64,000 bases of DNA. Source: Rhizobium sp. BG4 (GTDB taxonomy: Bacteria > Pseudomonadota > Alphaproteobacteria > Rhizobiales > Rhizobiaceae). The position numbers and the translations under genes are program-made. Position 1 is the stretch's first letter, and each line of letters begins with the position of its first letter. The notes under the pieces were generated by a model that saw nothing but the letters and a program-made list of their open reading frames with translations, was not told where the DNA came from and did no database searches. Below, piece by piece: positions 9,694 to 19,276 of the stretch. The DNA is taken from contig NZ_CP044127.1 of assembly GCF_016864575.1 (NCBI RefSeq), forward strand, positions 1-64,000. The letters run 5' to 3'.

Positions 9694-9931
9694 TCGATCC
9701 GCTCGTTGGCGCGTTACTCTCCCGGAGAACGCAACCATGACGGACGGAATTAGCAAAAGCAGGAATGCCACGACGCGGCCAATCGGCTCGCTGCGAGCGA
9801 GTGTACGAATTCACCCGCCGTGAAGCGCTGGCCGAAGAGCGTCGACGGCGCCACGAGATGAGGGAACGTTCGAAAAGGCTCGCCTGAAGGCGCAGGAGCA
9901 GGCCGCCAATCATAAGCCACAGGAGGCAATC

Positions 9932-10186
9932 ATGGACGACGACATTCGAAAGGACGCATACAAGCGGTGGGAGGACGAAGGTCGCCCTGAAGGCCAGCAC
10001 GAGCGACATTGGCGCGAGGCCGAAGAGGCCCACCGGTCGAAATCGAGCGGGACACCACAGACGTGGTCTTCGGACCATGGTGGCGGGGTCGTACCGCCGG
10101 ACGGAAGCGAGACTTCCTCGGACGCAATCCGTTCAAACGAGCCGGGAAGCTTCAAGCCGGGCGAACTCGCTTCCGAAAACAAGTGA
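9932..10186 (+). CDS. DUF2934 domain protein
   Basis: 84-residue hydrophilic protein with KRWEDEGRPEGQHERHWREAE (about residues 11-31), the conserved core of DUF2934, whose function is unknown and which is common in rhizobial genomes and plasmids. The start is supported by AGGAGG about 8 bp upstream (cacaggaggcaatcATG). It stands between a broken DUF3606 gene and a convergent GFA gene. Confidence 0.75.
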   Translation: MDDDIRKDAYKRWEDEGRPEGQHERHWREAEEAHRSKSSGTPQTWSSDHGGGVVPPDGSETSSDAIRSNEPGSFKPGELASENK

Positions 10187-10243
10187 TCTTGTCCAGCAAC
10201 TGGAAGCCACGATGATCGATCCTTGTCCTACGCACACTACCGG

Positions 10244-10618
10244 TTATGGTCGATCTTCGTCATATTGCTCTGCCCCCGCGATCGGCGCTAGCCAGGGTTC
10301 CCGGCGCTTTACCCAAAGTTCGTATGTAGGCCTTAGCGGCGTCGGCGCGTCGGACAGAACGCCGAGCTTGACCTCGGCCTCCCGTTCGTTGGCCGAGAAC
10401 AGCCGCGACCCGCATTTTGGGCAAAATGATCGACCGCGAAACTCACGTGTTTCGCCTTTCAATTCGAACCCGCTCGCGGGCCAGACGCCGAAGAACGTGA
10501 ACGCCGATCCGCTTTCTTGACGACAGTCGGTGCAATGACAGATGCCGGTGCGCAGGGGTTCGCCGCGCACAGCAACCTTCACATCGCCACAAGAGCAGGA
10601 ACCGACCAGCGTTCTCAT
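10244..10618 (-). CDS. GFA/CENP-V family zinc protein
   Basis: 124-residue cytoplasmic protein of the glutathione-dependent formaldehyde-activating (GFA/CENP-V) fold. Zinc ligands are visible as CSCGDV (about residue 8), CHCTDC (28-33) and CPKCGS (66-71). Members are often annotated as S-hydroxymethylglutathione synthase, but most have no proven activity, so only the family is claimed. The start overlaps the stop of the upstream DUF2188 gene by four bases, so the two are translationally coupled. Confidence 0.85.
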   Translation of the reverse strand: MRTLVGSCSCGDVKVAVRGEPLRTGICHCTDCRQESGSAFTFFGVWPASGFELKGETREFRGRSFCPKCGSRLFSANEREAEVKLGVLSDAPTPLRPTYELWVKRREPWLAPIAGAEQYDEDRP

Positions 10619-10875
10619 GCCGACTTCTCCGCTGCATCATCGACGACGTCGGTCTCCGGACGGTCTCCGCCAGATGCATGCTCGGTCTGCCAGCGTCCGT
10701 CCGCAAGCTGATATGAAATCTCGGCGTCGCGGCCTTCCAGGTGCTGTCGCTCTGCAGCAGATCTTGCCGCGGCAAGCGCCGCGTCATGGTCGGCAAAGGA
10801 CTCGGACCACACCTCGCCTAGTCGATACGCGAAACCTCCGTCGTGCTCTGCGACATGATAGGTGATCTTGCTCAT
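10615..10875 (-). CDS. DUF2188 domain protein
   Basis: 86-residue protein with an N-terminal pattern typical of DUF2188 (ITYHVAEHDGGFAYRLGEVWSE, FADHDAALAAARSAAERQHLEG), a small fold of unknown function. The ATG at 10875 follows GAGGATGACAC. It is the first gene of a two-gene leftward operon, its stop overlapping the start of the GFA gene. Confidence 0.75.
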   Translation of the reverse strand: MSKITYHVAEHDGGFAYRLGEVWSESFADHDAALAAARSAAERQHLEGRDAEISYQLADGRWQTEHASGGDRPETDVVDDAAEKSA

Positions 10876-11523
10876 GTGTCATCCTCTTGAGACTATCAAA
10901 GAAAGCGCGCGGTTTGCTCAGCAGAACGAGCCTAGTCAGTTGGGCCGCCTTAGATCGGCGCAATCAAGGCTGCGGTGGCAGTTGCCAGGTCTTCGACGCT
11001 TTGCTTCTTCCCAAGGCAGCTTCGAAGGCCTCCATCAAATCGCGCTTCTGCACCTCGCGTCCGGAATTTTGGTGCACGTCCGATCCACTCTGTGCTCACT
11101 ATGATGCAAGAAACGCGGCCGATAACCCCCAGTTCCGCTTCAGCCATATCGGCGATGAGCTTAATGCGAGCCATCGTCCGTTTTATCCTCCCAGGTCGTC
11201 CTCAGCGGCGTCTAAAGTGGCTCGGAGTCTGGTCGAGCACGACAGTTGGACGGCCTGATGACGTCAAGACAGCTCCTACTCGGGCAATCCCTCTACGAAA
11301 GCAAGGCCCCTCGCAGGTTCTCTCGTCGCGCGTATGGCTGACCGCCATTTTTATCCCGCATCCTGTCGGGTGGCACTGCCAATGGATGTTCCAATTTAGC
11401 GCGGGTGGAAACACTGGCGCTAATTTTTCGTCTTGATGGAACCTGACAAGGCCCAACTCGTTTGTGCCGTGAACGTCATCGCTTTGACCCAGCACGCACG
11501 TTCAAGGCTGACTGCAATTAGCC

Positions 11524-11564
11524 AAAAAGGCCACCGTCGCATCGCCCGCCACGGTGGCTTTTTT
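11524..11564. terminator. Bidirectional factor-independent terminator
   Basis: Perfect 8-bp stem GCCACCGT (11530-11537) / ACGGTGGC (11551-11558), loop 13, with AAAAAG before it and TTTTTT after it, so it could stop transcripts from either side. No protein gene abuts it on either side, which leaves an unannotated short transcript as the likely client. Confidence 0.7.
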
Positions 11565-11652
11565 ATACGTGAGAACTGCCCGGCGAGGGTTAGGTCAAAC
11601 GAGCACCCCCACGCGATAACGGGGCTGCAATCGCCACGTCGCAAACTTAGGT

Positions 11653-11691
11653 GAGGTCATCGCCGGACTGCAGGGAAAAAACGATGACCTC
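11653..11691. repeat. Inverted repeat GAGGTCATCG / CGATGACCTC
   Basis: Perfect 10-bp arms at 11653-11662 and 11682-11691 with a 19-base spacer containing an A-run; TTAGG and CCTAA continue partial symmetry outside. Not followed by a T-run, so more like a protein-binding or RNA-structural element than a terminator. Function unknown. Confidence 0.5.
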
Positions 11692-12424
11692 CTCCTAAAT
11701 GAGGCCTGCGTCGCCATTACCCGCGTGCAAGTTAGCCAAGCCGGAACAGTGCTGCTGCCGGGAGGTCCTGAGAAAAGAGAAAAGCGGGCAGATGTCATGC
11801 TGATCGAGCAGCACGACAAGAGTTTATCATCGGTGCGGCGAGAAACGATAGCGAACGCATCGCAAGCGCGATGCCATCGATTTCTGTGGAACGATATAAG
11901 AACATCAGCAACAAGCTTGTGCTAAACAATACTTTTTCAAAATACGAGCGAACAGCCGGTGCACGAACCGTAAATATCCACAGAACACGCACCGTGCACT
12001 GCGTTTGAAAAGTAATATGATATCTCAGATTATCTTTCCGCGGGGGTGTCCTAGCATCACCTTCAATTCGTCGGCGAGTGTATCCGGATTATTCCCGAAT
12101 TCGATCGACGACGATGGGGAAGACCTTGCCCGCGTCTTAAATAGAAGCGCTCCTGTAGAGGCAGCGCCTCTTGCGACCGAACTGGCGTCCAAGGTGGTGC
12201 CCGTTGCCCCCGGATACCGTGGCAAATTTTCAGGACTTTTTGAGGCGGCCTATTGCAATTGCCGCGAGGCAGCCGTGCCCTACCTGTTCAAGCTGAACAA
12301 ATGCATGCGTTGGAATTCAATCCTCCACATGGCCTCTGCCACGACGTAGTCGGGCCGTCAGCAGCCCGCCGGCCTTTGACCTCGGGGCAGGACGGAGGTT
12401 CGCTAAGCAAGGAGGAGACGCGCG

Positions 12425-15217
12425 ATGGGCGATCACTCGGACCGCAATGACCGCCAGCGGGCGCTTGCCGACTTCGGAGACTTTGTGCTCGATCACGACG
12501 ATCTCGACGAGATACTGACCGAGGGATGCAGGCTCGTCGCCGCGGCGCTTGGAGCAGATCTCGCAAAAATCATGGAGATCGAGCGAGGAAGCAACACTGC
12601 GATCGTGCGTGCCGGCGTCGGGTGGCACGACGGCGTCATTGGGAGAGCACGGGTAGACCTTAACGATCGGTCCTCGGAGGCCTACGCCATCGAGAAATCT
12701 GAACCGGTGATCACCAACGACATCTCTGACGAAGGTCGCTTCGTGTTCACGAGATTTCTGCGTGATCACGGGGTCGTGGCGCTGGTCAACGTTCCGATTA
12801 TCCTCCCCGGCCGCAAGCCTTTCGGCATCCTGCAGGTGGATGCCCGCCATCCCCGCAGCTTCGATAGAGCCGACATCGAGTTCCTGAAGACATATGCGAT
12901 GGTGCTCGGACCGGTGATCGACCGTCTCCAGACCGTGGCAGAGCTCAGGGCCACCGACAAGCGTCTTCGCCTCGTTGTGGACAACGCACGTGCATACGTC
13001 CTCATTGTTAGCGACGCCGATGATAAGATTACCGACTGGCTGGGTGGCTCCGAGCAAATTCTTGGTTGGACAGCCGCAGAAGCCGTGGGGCAGGGTGCCG
13101 ACATGATCTTCACGGAGGACGACCGGGCCAACGGGGTTCCCGAACGCGAACTCGCCAACGCACGCGAATGCGGGCACTCCGCCGACATCCGCTGGCATCT
13201 TCGCAAGGACGGCTCGAAAGTCTTTCTGGAGGGCCAGACCATCGCTCTTCGCGACGCGAGTGATACGCTTAAAGGCTACTACAAGATCGGTCAGGATCAG
13301 ACAGAGCGAAAGCGCAATGAAGATCAACAGGCGTTCCTCCTGGAGCTGTCGGATTCGCTTCGGTCGCTTTCAACGGTCGAGGAAATCGCGCTTGAAGCGG
13401 CGCAGCGCCTCGGCGCCGTCTTGAACGCGCATCGCGTTATCTACGGTGCCATTAAGGATAGCGAAATGAACGTTTCGGCCGAATATACTGCCGGTGTCCG
13501 ATCGCTCCTCGGCCGTCACCACCTGACTTCTTTGGGTGCGGAATTCCTTGGCCGATACAAGGCGGGTAACCTTGTGACGTCCAATGACGTCGCCGCGGAA
13601 GCCGGTATCAACGCTGCGGGCAAGGACAGCCTCCTGAACAGACAGGTCGCGGCGTTCGCCGATCTCGTCATTTTCGACGATGGTTCGATCGTGAACTTTC
13701 TCGGTGTGCAGAGCGCATCGCCGAGAACTTGGAGTAGTCTTGATCAATTCATCATCCGCGAGGTCGGCGAACGCCTCCGCGTCGCCATAGATCGGGCGAG
13801 GGCGGAAGGCGGGCGTCGGGAAAGCGAGGCTCGTCTGCGTCAGTTCGGTGAAGCGTCGTCGGACGTCATATGGATACGCGACGCTGATACCCTGCAATGG
13901 GAGTATCTAAGCCCGGCTTTCGAGACGGTGTACGGCATTGCCGTCGAGAAGGCGCTCACAGCCGACAACATCGACACCTGGCGTGAGATGATTGTTGAGA
14001 GCGACCGCGAACGCGTCATCGATCATCTCGATCGGGTTCGCGCAGGCGATGAACGAAGCGTCGACTTCAGAATCCGGAGGCCGGACGGCGAAATACGCTG
14101 GCTGCGCGACGCCAGCTTTCCGATCCGAAGTTCGGACGGGCGAGTGCAGAGGATCGGCGGTATCCGGCGTGACGTCACCCAATCCAAGCTTGCCGAAGTG
14201 CGGCTCGTCCAAAGCGAGGAGAGGCTCAGCAGCGCTGTCGAGGTCGGAAAGCTCGGCCTCTGGGACTGGGACGTCCAAACCGGTGCCATTCACTGGTCGG
14301 ACGAGCACTTCCGCATGGAAGGATACGAGGTAGGTGAAATCACGCCCAGCTACGATGCGTGGGTGTCGCGCATACATCCGGATGACAGGTCTGCGGCGGA
14401 GGAAGCCATCCGAAGGTCGATGGAGGGCCGGGAGGAATTCGCCCATGAGTTTCGAACCGTTCATCCTGACGGTTCCGTCCACTGGCTGTCCGGACGCGGA
14501 AAGTTCTTCTACGACGACGCCCGCCGGCCGCTGCGCATGGTCGGCGCAATGGTCGAGACCACTGAGCGACGCGCCTGGGAGGAACGCCAGAAGGTGCTTG
14601 TCGCCGAACTGCAGCACCGGACGCGAAATCTCATCGCCGTCGTCCGCTCGGTGGCGGAGAATACAGCCCGATCCAGCATCGATCTGGCTGACTTCCGTGT
14701 CCGCTATCGCGACCGTCTTGACGCCTTGGCGCGCGTGCAAGGTCTTCTATCCCGGCTGAAGGACGACGTCGATCGCGTCACGTTCGATGATCTGATCCAT
14801 ATGGAACTTTCGGCAGTCGGCGCAAGTTCCGAGCGCACAACCGTAGAAGGGCCAGCTGGAGTAAGGCTTCGATCCTCGACGGTTCAGACGCTCGCCATGG
14901 CCATCCACGAGCTGGCCACCAATGCGGTCAAGTATGGTGCTCTCGGGCGGCCCAGCGGGAGATTGTCAGTCACGTGGTCGCTCGATCCCGACGAAGATCA
15001 TGGAAGGCGGTGGCTCCACATCAATTGGGCGGAGAGCGGTGTAGACATGTCTGCGGCAGGCAGCGTGCCGCGGGGGACAGGTCAAGGCCGTGAATTGATC
15101 GAAAAGGCGCTGCCCTATCAACTTGGTGCGCGGACGGCCTACAGTCTCGGCGCCGGTGGTATCCGCTGCACCATATCAATTCCGGTGTCCAACCGCTTGG
15201 AGGATCCCCATGATTGA
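12425..15217 (+). CDS. Multi-sensor HWE-family histidine kinase
   Basis: 930-residue soluble sensor kinase with no membrane segment. Order: GAF domain (about 10-170), PAS (180-295), second GAF-like domain (305-460), PAS/PAC (470-590, ending IRRDVTQSK), PAS/PAC (600-715, IHPDDRSAAEEA and METTERR-type end), then an HWE kinase core. The phospho-acceptor region is ELQHRTRNLIAVV (His731), the N box HELATNAVKYGAL (Asn833), and the family-defining W-x-E is in INWAESG. Preceded by AAGGAGGAG. The response-regulator gene overlaps its 3' end by 8 bases, so they form one operon. HWE kinases in rhizobia typically read light, redox or general stress cues; the actual signal is unknown. Confidence 0.92.
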   Translation: MGDHSDRNDRQRALADFGDFVLDHDDLDEILTEGCRLVAAALGADLAKIMEIERGSNTAIVRAGVGWHDGVIGRARVDLNDRSSEAYAIEKSEPVITNDISDEGRFVFTRFLRDHGVVALVNVPIILPGRKPFGILQVDARHPRSFDRADIEFLKTYAMVLGPVIDRLQTVAELRATDKRLRLVVDNARAYVLIVSDADDKITDWLGGSEQILGWTAAEAVGQGADMIFTEDDRANGVPERELANARECGHSADIRWHLRKDGSKVFLEGQTIALRDASDTLKGYYKIGQDQTERKRNEDQQAFLLELSDSLRSLSTVEEIALEAAQRLGAVLNAHRVIYGAIKDSEMNVSAEYTAGVRSLLGRHHLTSLGAEFLGRYKAGNLVTSNDVAAEAGINAAGKDSLLNRQVAAFADLVIFDDGSIVNFLGVQSASPRTWSSLDQFIIREVGERLRVAIDRARAEGGRRESEARLRQFGEASSDVIWIRDADTLQWEYLSPAFETVYGIAVEKALTADNIDTWREMIVESDRERVIDHLDRVRAGDERSVDFRIRRPDGEIRWLRDASFPIRSSDGRVQRIGGIRRDVTQSKLAEVRLVQSEERLSSAVEVGKLGLWDWDVQTGAIHWSDEHFRMEGYEVGEITPSYDAWVSRIHPDDRSAAEEAIRRSMEGREEFAHEFRTVHPDGSVHWLSGRGKFFYDDARRPLRMVGAMVETTERRAWEERQKVLVAELQHRTRNLIAVVRSVAENTARSSIDLADFRVRYRDRLDALARVQGLLSRLKDDVDRVTFDDLIHMELSAVGASSERTTVEGPAGVRLRSSTVQTLAMAIHELATNAVKYGALGRPSGRLSVTWSLDPDEDHGRRWLHINWAESGVDMSAAGSVPRGTGQGRELIEKALPYQLGARTAYSLGAGGIRCTISIPVSNRLEDPHD

Positions 15218-15578
15218 TCTTGGCGTGCCAACCAGCCGGATACTCATCGTTGAGGACGAGTACATGCTTGCCACGGAAATGAGCAGCGAGCTTTCGGGCA
15301 CAGGTGCGGTCGTCATTGGGCCTGTTCCGACCGTCGAGCAAGCAACCGCTCTGATCCAGGAGAGTGGCGCTATCGATGGAGCAATCCTGGACGTCAATCT
15401 TGGTGGCGAGCTGGTGTACCCCGTCGCGGATCTGCTCGCGCGGAGCGGAATTCCGTTCGTCTTTGTCACCGGATACGAGACGTCCGCGCTCCCGCAAGAG
15501 TATGCCGCCGTGCCGTGTATCATGAAGCCGGTAAACATGGCAGAAGCGATCCGTGCCTTGGGGCGGGCAGGAGCCTGA
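15210..15578 (+). CDS. Single-domain response regulator
   Basis: About 122 residues consisting only of a receiver domain: acidic pocket VEDEY (about 14-18), phospho-acceptor Asp61 in AILDVNLGGE, the conserved Thr in FVTGYE, and Lys in MKPVN. No output domain, so it presumably passes phosphate on or acts by protein contact, as such HWE-linked regulators do in the general stress response. The ATG at 15210 overlaps the kinase stop (15215-15217) and has GGAGGATCCCC upstream. Confidence 0.88.
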   Translation: MIDLGVPTSRILIVEDEYMLATEMSSELSGTGAVVIGPVPTVEQATALIQESGAIDGAILDVNLGGELVYPVADLLARSGIPFVFVTGYETSALPQEYAAVPCIMKPVNMAEAIRALGRAGA

Positions 15579-16058
15579 TGATTGCAAAGGAGCAGGGTCT
15601 AAACCTGCCTTCCACCTTTGTATTCAAGCCACCGCTCCTGCGAGATCATCGCTATGTTCATGCCTGGAACCGTCGTTAGGGGTGCCTGAGGCGGTCCGGC
15701 GCCTGCGCCCTGACAGCCGTGGGCGATGATGAACCTCGCACGGACTCCGGACTTATTCGGTGCCGATTCGGCGAAATCGACCTTTTGCCGACAAACCATT
15801 TCGCGTCCGTGATGACCATTTGGGTTCCACAGTCGCGGTCCGTCTGTTCCTGACAAGATTGACGGAGCTGGCGTTTTACGGCGTCGGCACCGATGTTCTG
15901 CGCGCTCAATGGCCGCCATCATACGGATCTTACAATCAGACGTATGGCCACTTGACGCCAGGTTTCCCCTATCGTCAGCGGTCACAGCAGCGCCGGATTG
16001 ACAAATGCGACGTCAGGATCACGCGCAAGCCACAGCCCACTGCCGCGGACGATCTGGT
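15579..16058. other. Intergenic, nothing supported
   Basis: 480 bp with overlapping short frames on both strands and no ribosome site or recognisable domain. Confidence 0.4.
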
Positions 16059-16325
16059 TCAGTGCGAGCCATGACCTCGCCCCGCACTGCCGTCGCCCCG
16101 TTGCTGCGCCAATACGTCTGACATGGCGTTTTGATGATCAAGCAGATAGCGCTCGACATCGCCCGCGCAGGCGTCCTTTATCTCGGCTATGCTGAAACCT
16201 TCGGCCACGCCCGCTTCGACCAGAGCTTTCGCCTGGTCCCAGAAGTCGGATTTTTCTGCGTGGTGGCCTGACAGATCGACAATCTCCTGAACGCGGTCGT
16301 CAAGCCAGTCTATGATATTCACCAT
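16059..16325 (-). CDS. Hypothetical small protein
   Basis: 88 residues from the ATG at 16325, which has GGAGGAGG about 6 bp upstream (ggaggaggtcATG). Acidic and helical (VNIIDWLDDRVQEIVDLSG, FWDQAKALVEAGVAEGFSIAEIKDACAGDVERYL), ending in a low-complexity tail rich in Gly, Arg and His. I do not recognise the family. Longer starts exist upstream but only this one has a good ribosome site. Confidence 0.6.
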   Translation of the reverse strand: MVNIIDWLDDRVQEIVDLSGHHAEKSDFWDQAKALVEAGVAEGFSIAEIKDACAGDVERYLLDHQNAMSDVLAQQRGDGSAGRGHGSH

Positions 16326-16572
16326 GACCTCCTCCCGATGATCTGTCTCCAGGGAGATAGGCAGACGTCCTATCACGACAAGACGCTATTGCCTGCGTTC
16401 GTAGAGCTCTTCGACGCGCAGCGACAGGCGCCGGCGTATCCCATATAAATCGGTTCGCGGCTGCGACATCTCATCCCTGCCGCAGAGCATTACATCCGAA
16501 TTCCATGGCGTTAGAAACGTCCGGACGCTTACTGGTATGTTCATGTGGGTATGTTTCTGCATGGAGGCAGCT

Positions 16573-16776
16573 ATGGGCACCACCCGCTTGACGAGCCGTG
16601 AGTTTAACCACCATGTCAGTTGTGAGGCGCTCGCGGTTGCAGCCCGCAATACCCAAGATTTTGAAGAAGCCGGTGTTGTCCTCGTAGATCTATGGCGAGC
16701 GTACCATTCGATACCCATCGAAACTGAGTGCAACTTCAGGCGCCGGCCCCCACAATGCAGATGTCTCGCCAGATGA
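16573..16776 (+). pseudogene. Possible decayed Phd-type antitoxin
   Basis: The frame starts MGTTRLTSREFNHHVS, the opening of prevent-host-death antitoxins (usual form tSREFNqhvs.AKkAA). It continues with GVVLVDLWRAYHSIPIE, which resembles the degenerate pViItDrGrpayvLmSiE motif. The middle is disrupted and no toxin gene follows. Similarity judged by eye. Confidence 0.35.
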
Positions 16777-16899
16777 TGCTTGTCGGAGACAATCGGAAAA
16801 TTGCGGCGAGGCTTTACGTTCTATCGATGTAAAGCGGACGGCGGCGTGGCGTGCGTCTGCCTCTCGGTGAAGCAGACAGGACTTTGGACCGGAACGGCA

Positions 16900-17202
16900 T
16901 CAGCAATCCATGACGTCGCGTGCGTTACACCCATCATATTTTTGCAGTTCGCCCCGCATCCTGCCGCTCCACCGGCCGATAAACGCAATGGTATCAGCTG
17001 CCAGCAGATGAGCGGTCAACGCATTCTGGTCGACCCACCGTTCCGATATTAGCAGTCGCCCAGTGCGCGAACCGACCACGGCAGCATCATAGCTGATGCA
17101 TCCGGGACGCCCGCGAGTGGTGGATGCCAGTACATTCAGTTCCGCCATGAATTGCGCCAGGTCGGCTGGATCGACATGCACGTAACCCGTAATGATCAGC
17201 AT
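16900..17202 (-). CDS. Antibiotic biosynthesis monooxygenase (ABM) domain protein
   Basis: 100-residue dimeric alpha+beta barrel protein of the ABM/quinol monooxygenase group: MLIITGYVHVDPADLAQF at the start, then RGRPGCISYDAAV and LISERWVDQNALTAHLL, the usual ABM core. Start chosen at 17202 because GGAGAAAG lies upstream; a start at 17217 is possible. Such proteins act on quinones or polyketides, or as small antioxidants. It sits about 70 bp after the quinone-oxidoreductase-like gene on the same strand, so a shared quinone-related role is plausible. Confidence 0.8.
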   Translation of the reverse strand: MLIITGYVHVDPADLAQFMAELNVLASTTRGRPGCISYDAAVVGSRTGRLLISERWVDQNALTAHLLAADTIAFIGRWSGRMRGELQKYDGCNARDVMDC

Positions 17203-17270
17203 GAGAACTTTCTCCATCAAGAAGACCCGACCGGCCGCCCGCGGCGGCCAGGTGTTTGGTCAAGCGATGA

Positions 17271-18287
17271 TCACGTGGCAACCAGCACGATCTTGCCCTG
17301 GATGCTTCCTGCAGACGCACGGCGGTGGGCTGCCGGTGCCTCGGCCAGGGCATAGGTGCTGTCGATCACCACCCGAACGGAGCTATCAAGCAGACGGCCA
17401 GCGTCGGCCAGTTGCTTGCCGTTCGAGCGCACCTGCGTCGTCGAGACGGTGATCTTGCGCCGGTCAGCTTCCTCATGGCTGGAAAAGCCAAGCGGGTTGA
17501 CGAGGAAGAGGGCGCCACCCGGCTTGATGCTGGAAAGGAAGCGTTCCATCTTCGCGCCGCCGACGGCATCAAGCACCAGATCCGCATTCGCCACTACCCT
17601 TTCGGCGGCCACCTTCGTGTAGTCGATGAAACCGTCCGCGCCGAGGTCTGTCAGCATCGCTTCATGTTTGCCGGAAGCAACGGCGATCACCTTTGCCCCT
17701 TGCCATTTCGCGAGCTGCACCGCGAGATGACCGACGCCGCCTCCGGCGCCGTTCACCAGCACTGTCTTGCCGGCGAGCGGCACCGGGGCATGGGGGAAGG
17801 ACTGAAAAGGGTTCGGCGCATCATGACCAAGCTCGACCAGAAACTGCCAGGCTGTCAGCAGCGACATCGGCGCAGCAGCCGCCTGGATATGGTCGATCCC
17901 GGATGGTTTCAGCGCCAGGTCCGATGCCGGAACGCGAACATAGTCTGCGTAGGCGCTGCTTCCGGTCATCAAGTCGTGCGGGAACCGGACCATCGCGTAG
18001 ACAGCGTCGCCCGCGTGGAACTGCGACACGTTTTCGCCGACAGCCGCGACCACGCCGGAAACGTCCGTGCCCAGGATCAGCGGAAAAGCCGGGCTGGGAC
18101 GCCATTGCGGCGGCAGGGCGCGATAGCCGTCGCGCAGGTAGAGATCCGGCGGGTTGATGCTTGCGGCATGGACGCGAACGAGTACGTCGTCCGCTGAGAT
18201 TGCCGGTCGGGGCGCATCCTCATGGAGAAGGACATCCGGTCCACCGAATTCGTGGATGCGCACGGCTTTCATCATTTTAGTCATCAT
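17271..18287 (-). CDS. Zinc-less MDR family NADP-dependent alcohol dehydrogenase / quinone oxidoreductase
   Basis: About 338 residues of the medium-chain dehydrogenase superfamily. The N-terminal GroES-like part reads MKAVRIHEFGGPDVL, ASINPPDLYLRDG and ILGTDVSGVVAAVG. The NADP Rossmann motif is VLVNGAGGGVGHLAVQLAKWQGAKVIAVASG. The catalytic-zinc cysteine and histidine pattern of true alcohol dehydrogenases is absent, which points to quinone or enone reduction. The ATG at 18287 follows GTGAGGCG. Divergent from the LysR gene across about 86 bp, the standard arrangement for a LysR-controlled target. Confidence 0.88.
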   Translation of the reverse strand: MMTKMMKAVRIHEFGGPDVLLHEDAPRPAISADDVLVRVHAASINPPDLYLRDGYRALPPQWRPSPAFPLILGTDVSGVVAAVGENVSQFHAGDAVYAMVRFPHDLMTGSSAYADYVRVPASDLALKPSGIDHIQAAAAPMSLLTAWQFLVELGHDAPNPFQSFPHAPVPLAGKTVLVNGAGGGVGHLAVQLAKWQGAKVIAVASGKHEAMLTDLGADGFIDYTKVAAERVVANADLVLDAVGGAKMERFLSSIKPGGALFLVNPLGFSSHEEADRRKITVSTTQVRSNGKQLADAGRLLDSSVRVVIDSTYALAEAPAAHRRASAGSIQGKIVLVAT

Positions 18288-18373
18288 CGCCTCACTGGTG
18301 CTTGTTTCCGCAGAAGAAAATACGAGCATCTTTGTGAGTTGATAATGGCGGCGCTATTCGCTTTAATCATGCC

Positions 18374-19276
18374 ATGAGGGAACAAATCGGAATTGACAGG
18401 CTGACCGGATTAATCGCTTTCGCGCGCGCCGGATCGCTTGGAAGCTACACCGCCGCCGCCCGCTCCCTGTCGGTCTCACCCTCGGCGGTCAGCAAGAGCA
18501 TCCAGCGGCTGGAAAAGCAGTTCGGCATTTCGCTGTTTATGCGCACCACCCGTTCTCTCACCCTGACGGCCGAAGGGCGCGACCTGCATGAGCGCGCGCT
18601 CAAGCTCTTGCACGACGCAGACGAGATCGAGCAGGCGGTAAGAGCAGCACGAACCGAGCCTACCGGGACCTTGCGGATCGCGGCCTCGTTGCCGATCGGC
18701 TTGCACATCATCGCACCGGCCCTGCCTGAATTTCGCAGGCTCCATCCAAAGGTGACCATCGATTTGCGTTTGAGCGATCATACGGTCGATCTCGTCGAAG
18801 GCGGCTTCGACCTGGCGGTCCGCATCGGCGATCTTCCAGATTCCAGCCTGCTTTCACGCCGGCTCCTGCCATACAGGCTGTGCTGCTATGCCTCGCCACA
18901 CTACCTGGCGGGGCGCAGTCCACCGACCCGTCCCGACCAGTTGGAAGAACATGAAACTGTCAACCTTCGCTACCAGAACAGCGGCCAGTTGTTCCGTTGG
19001 CCATTTCTCGTCGGGGGCAGGGACGTGGAGATCCTGCCGCCCTCCGGCATTATCGTCGATGCGAGCGAAGCTGTGCTTGCGGCGATCGCGGCCGGTGCCG
19101 GCATCGGAATGGCAACCAGCTTCATGGCCGGCGCCTGGGTCAGCCGCGGGGCGCTTGTCCCTGTCCTGGCTGACCACGCGGTGGAACGGCACAATATCAC
19201 AGCGCTGTGGCCAGAAAGCCGCCGGTCCAACCCGGCAGTGCGCGCCTTCCTCGACACTCTTGCGGAGCTGTCGTGA
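18374..19276 (+). CDS. LysR family transcriptional regulator
   Basis: 300-residue LysR-type regulator. The winged HTH is at residues about 10-70 (FARAGSLGSYTAAARSLSVS, SAVSKSIQRLEKQFG, LFMRTTRSLTLTAEG), followed by a periplasmic-binding-like effector domain (GTLRIAASLPIG, FDLAVRIGDLPDSSLLSRRL, AGAGIGMATSFMAG). Divergently transcribed from the quinone-oxidoreductase-like gene, which is its most likely target. The inducer cannot be told from sequence. Confidence 0.9.
   Translation: MREQIGIDRLTGLIAFARAGSLGSYTAAARSLSVSPSAVSKSIQRLEKQFGISLFMRTTRSLTLTAEGRDLHERALKLLHDADEIEQAVRAARTEPTGTLRIAASLPIGLHIIAPALPEFRRLHPKVTIDLRLSDHTVDLVEGGFDLAVRIGDLPDSSLLSRRLLPYRLCCYASPHYLAGRSPPTRPDQLEEHETVNLRYQNSGQLFRWPFLVGGRDVEILPPSGIIVDASEAVLAAIAAGAGIGMATSFMAGAWVSRGALVPVLADHAVERHNITALWPESRRSNPAVRAFLDTLAELS

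Larger units (their letters stand above)
10876..12424. other. Long gene-free stretch
   Basis: About 1.5 kb with only short, unconvincing frames on both strands. A leftward frame at 10950-11174 has a GGGAGG upstream but matches nothing I recognise. Structures worth listing are the bidirectional terminator hairpin near 11545 and the 10-bp inverted repeat at 11653-11691. Parts may be decayed genes. Confidence 0.5.

Noticed and set aside
10950..11174. Leftward gene with a GGGAGG site (MARIKLIADMAEAELG)
   Set aside because: The translation becomes Arg/Gly/Cys-rich and resembles no protein family; the ribosome-site spacing is long.
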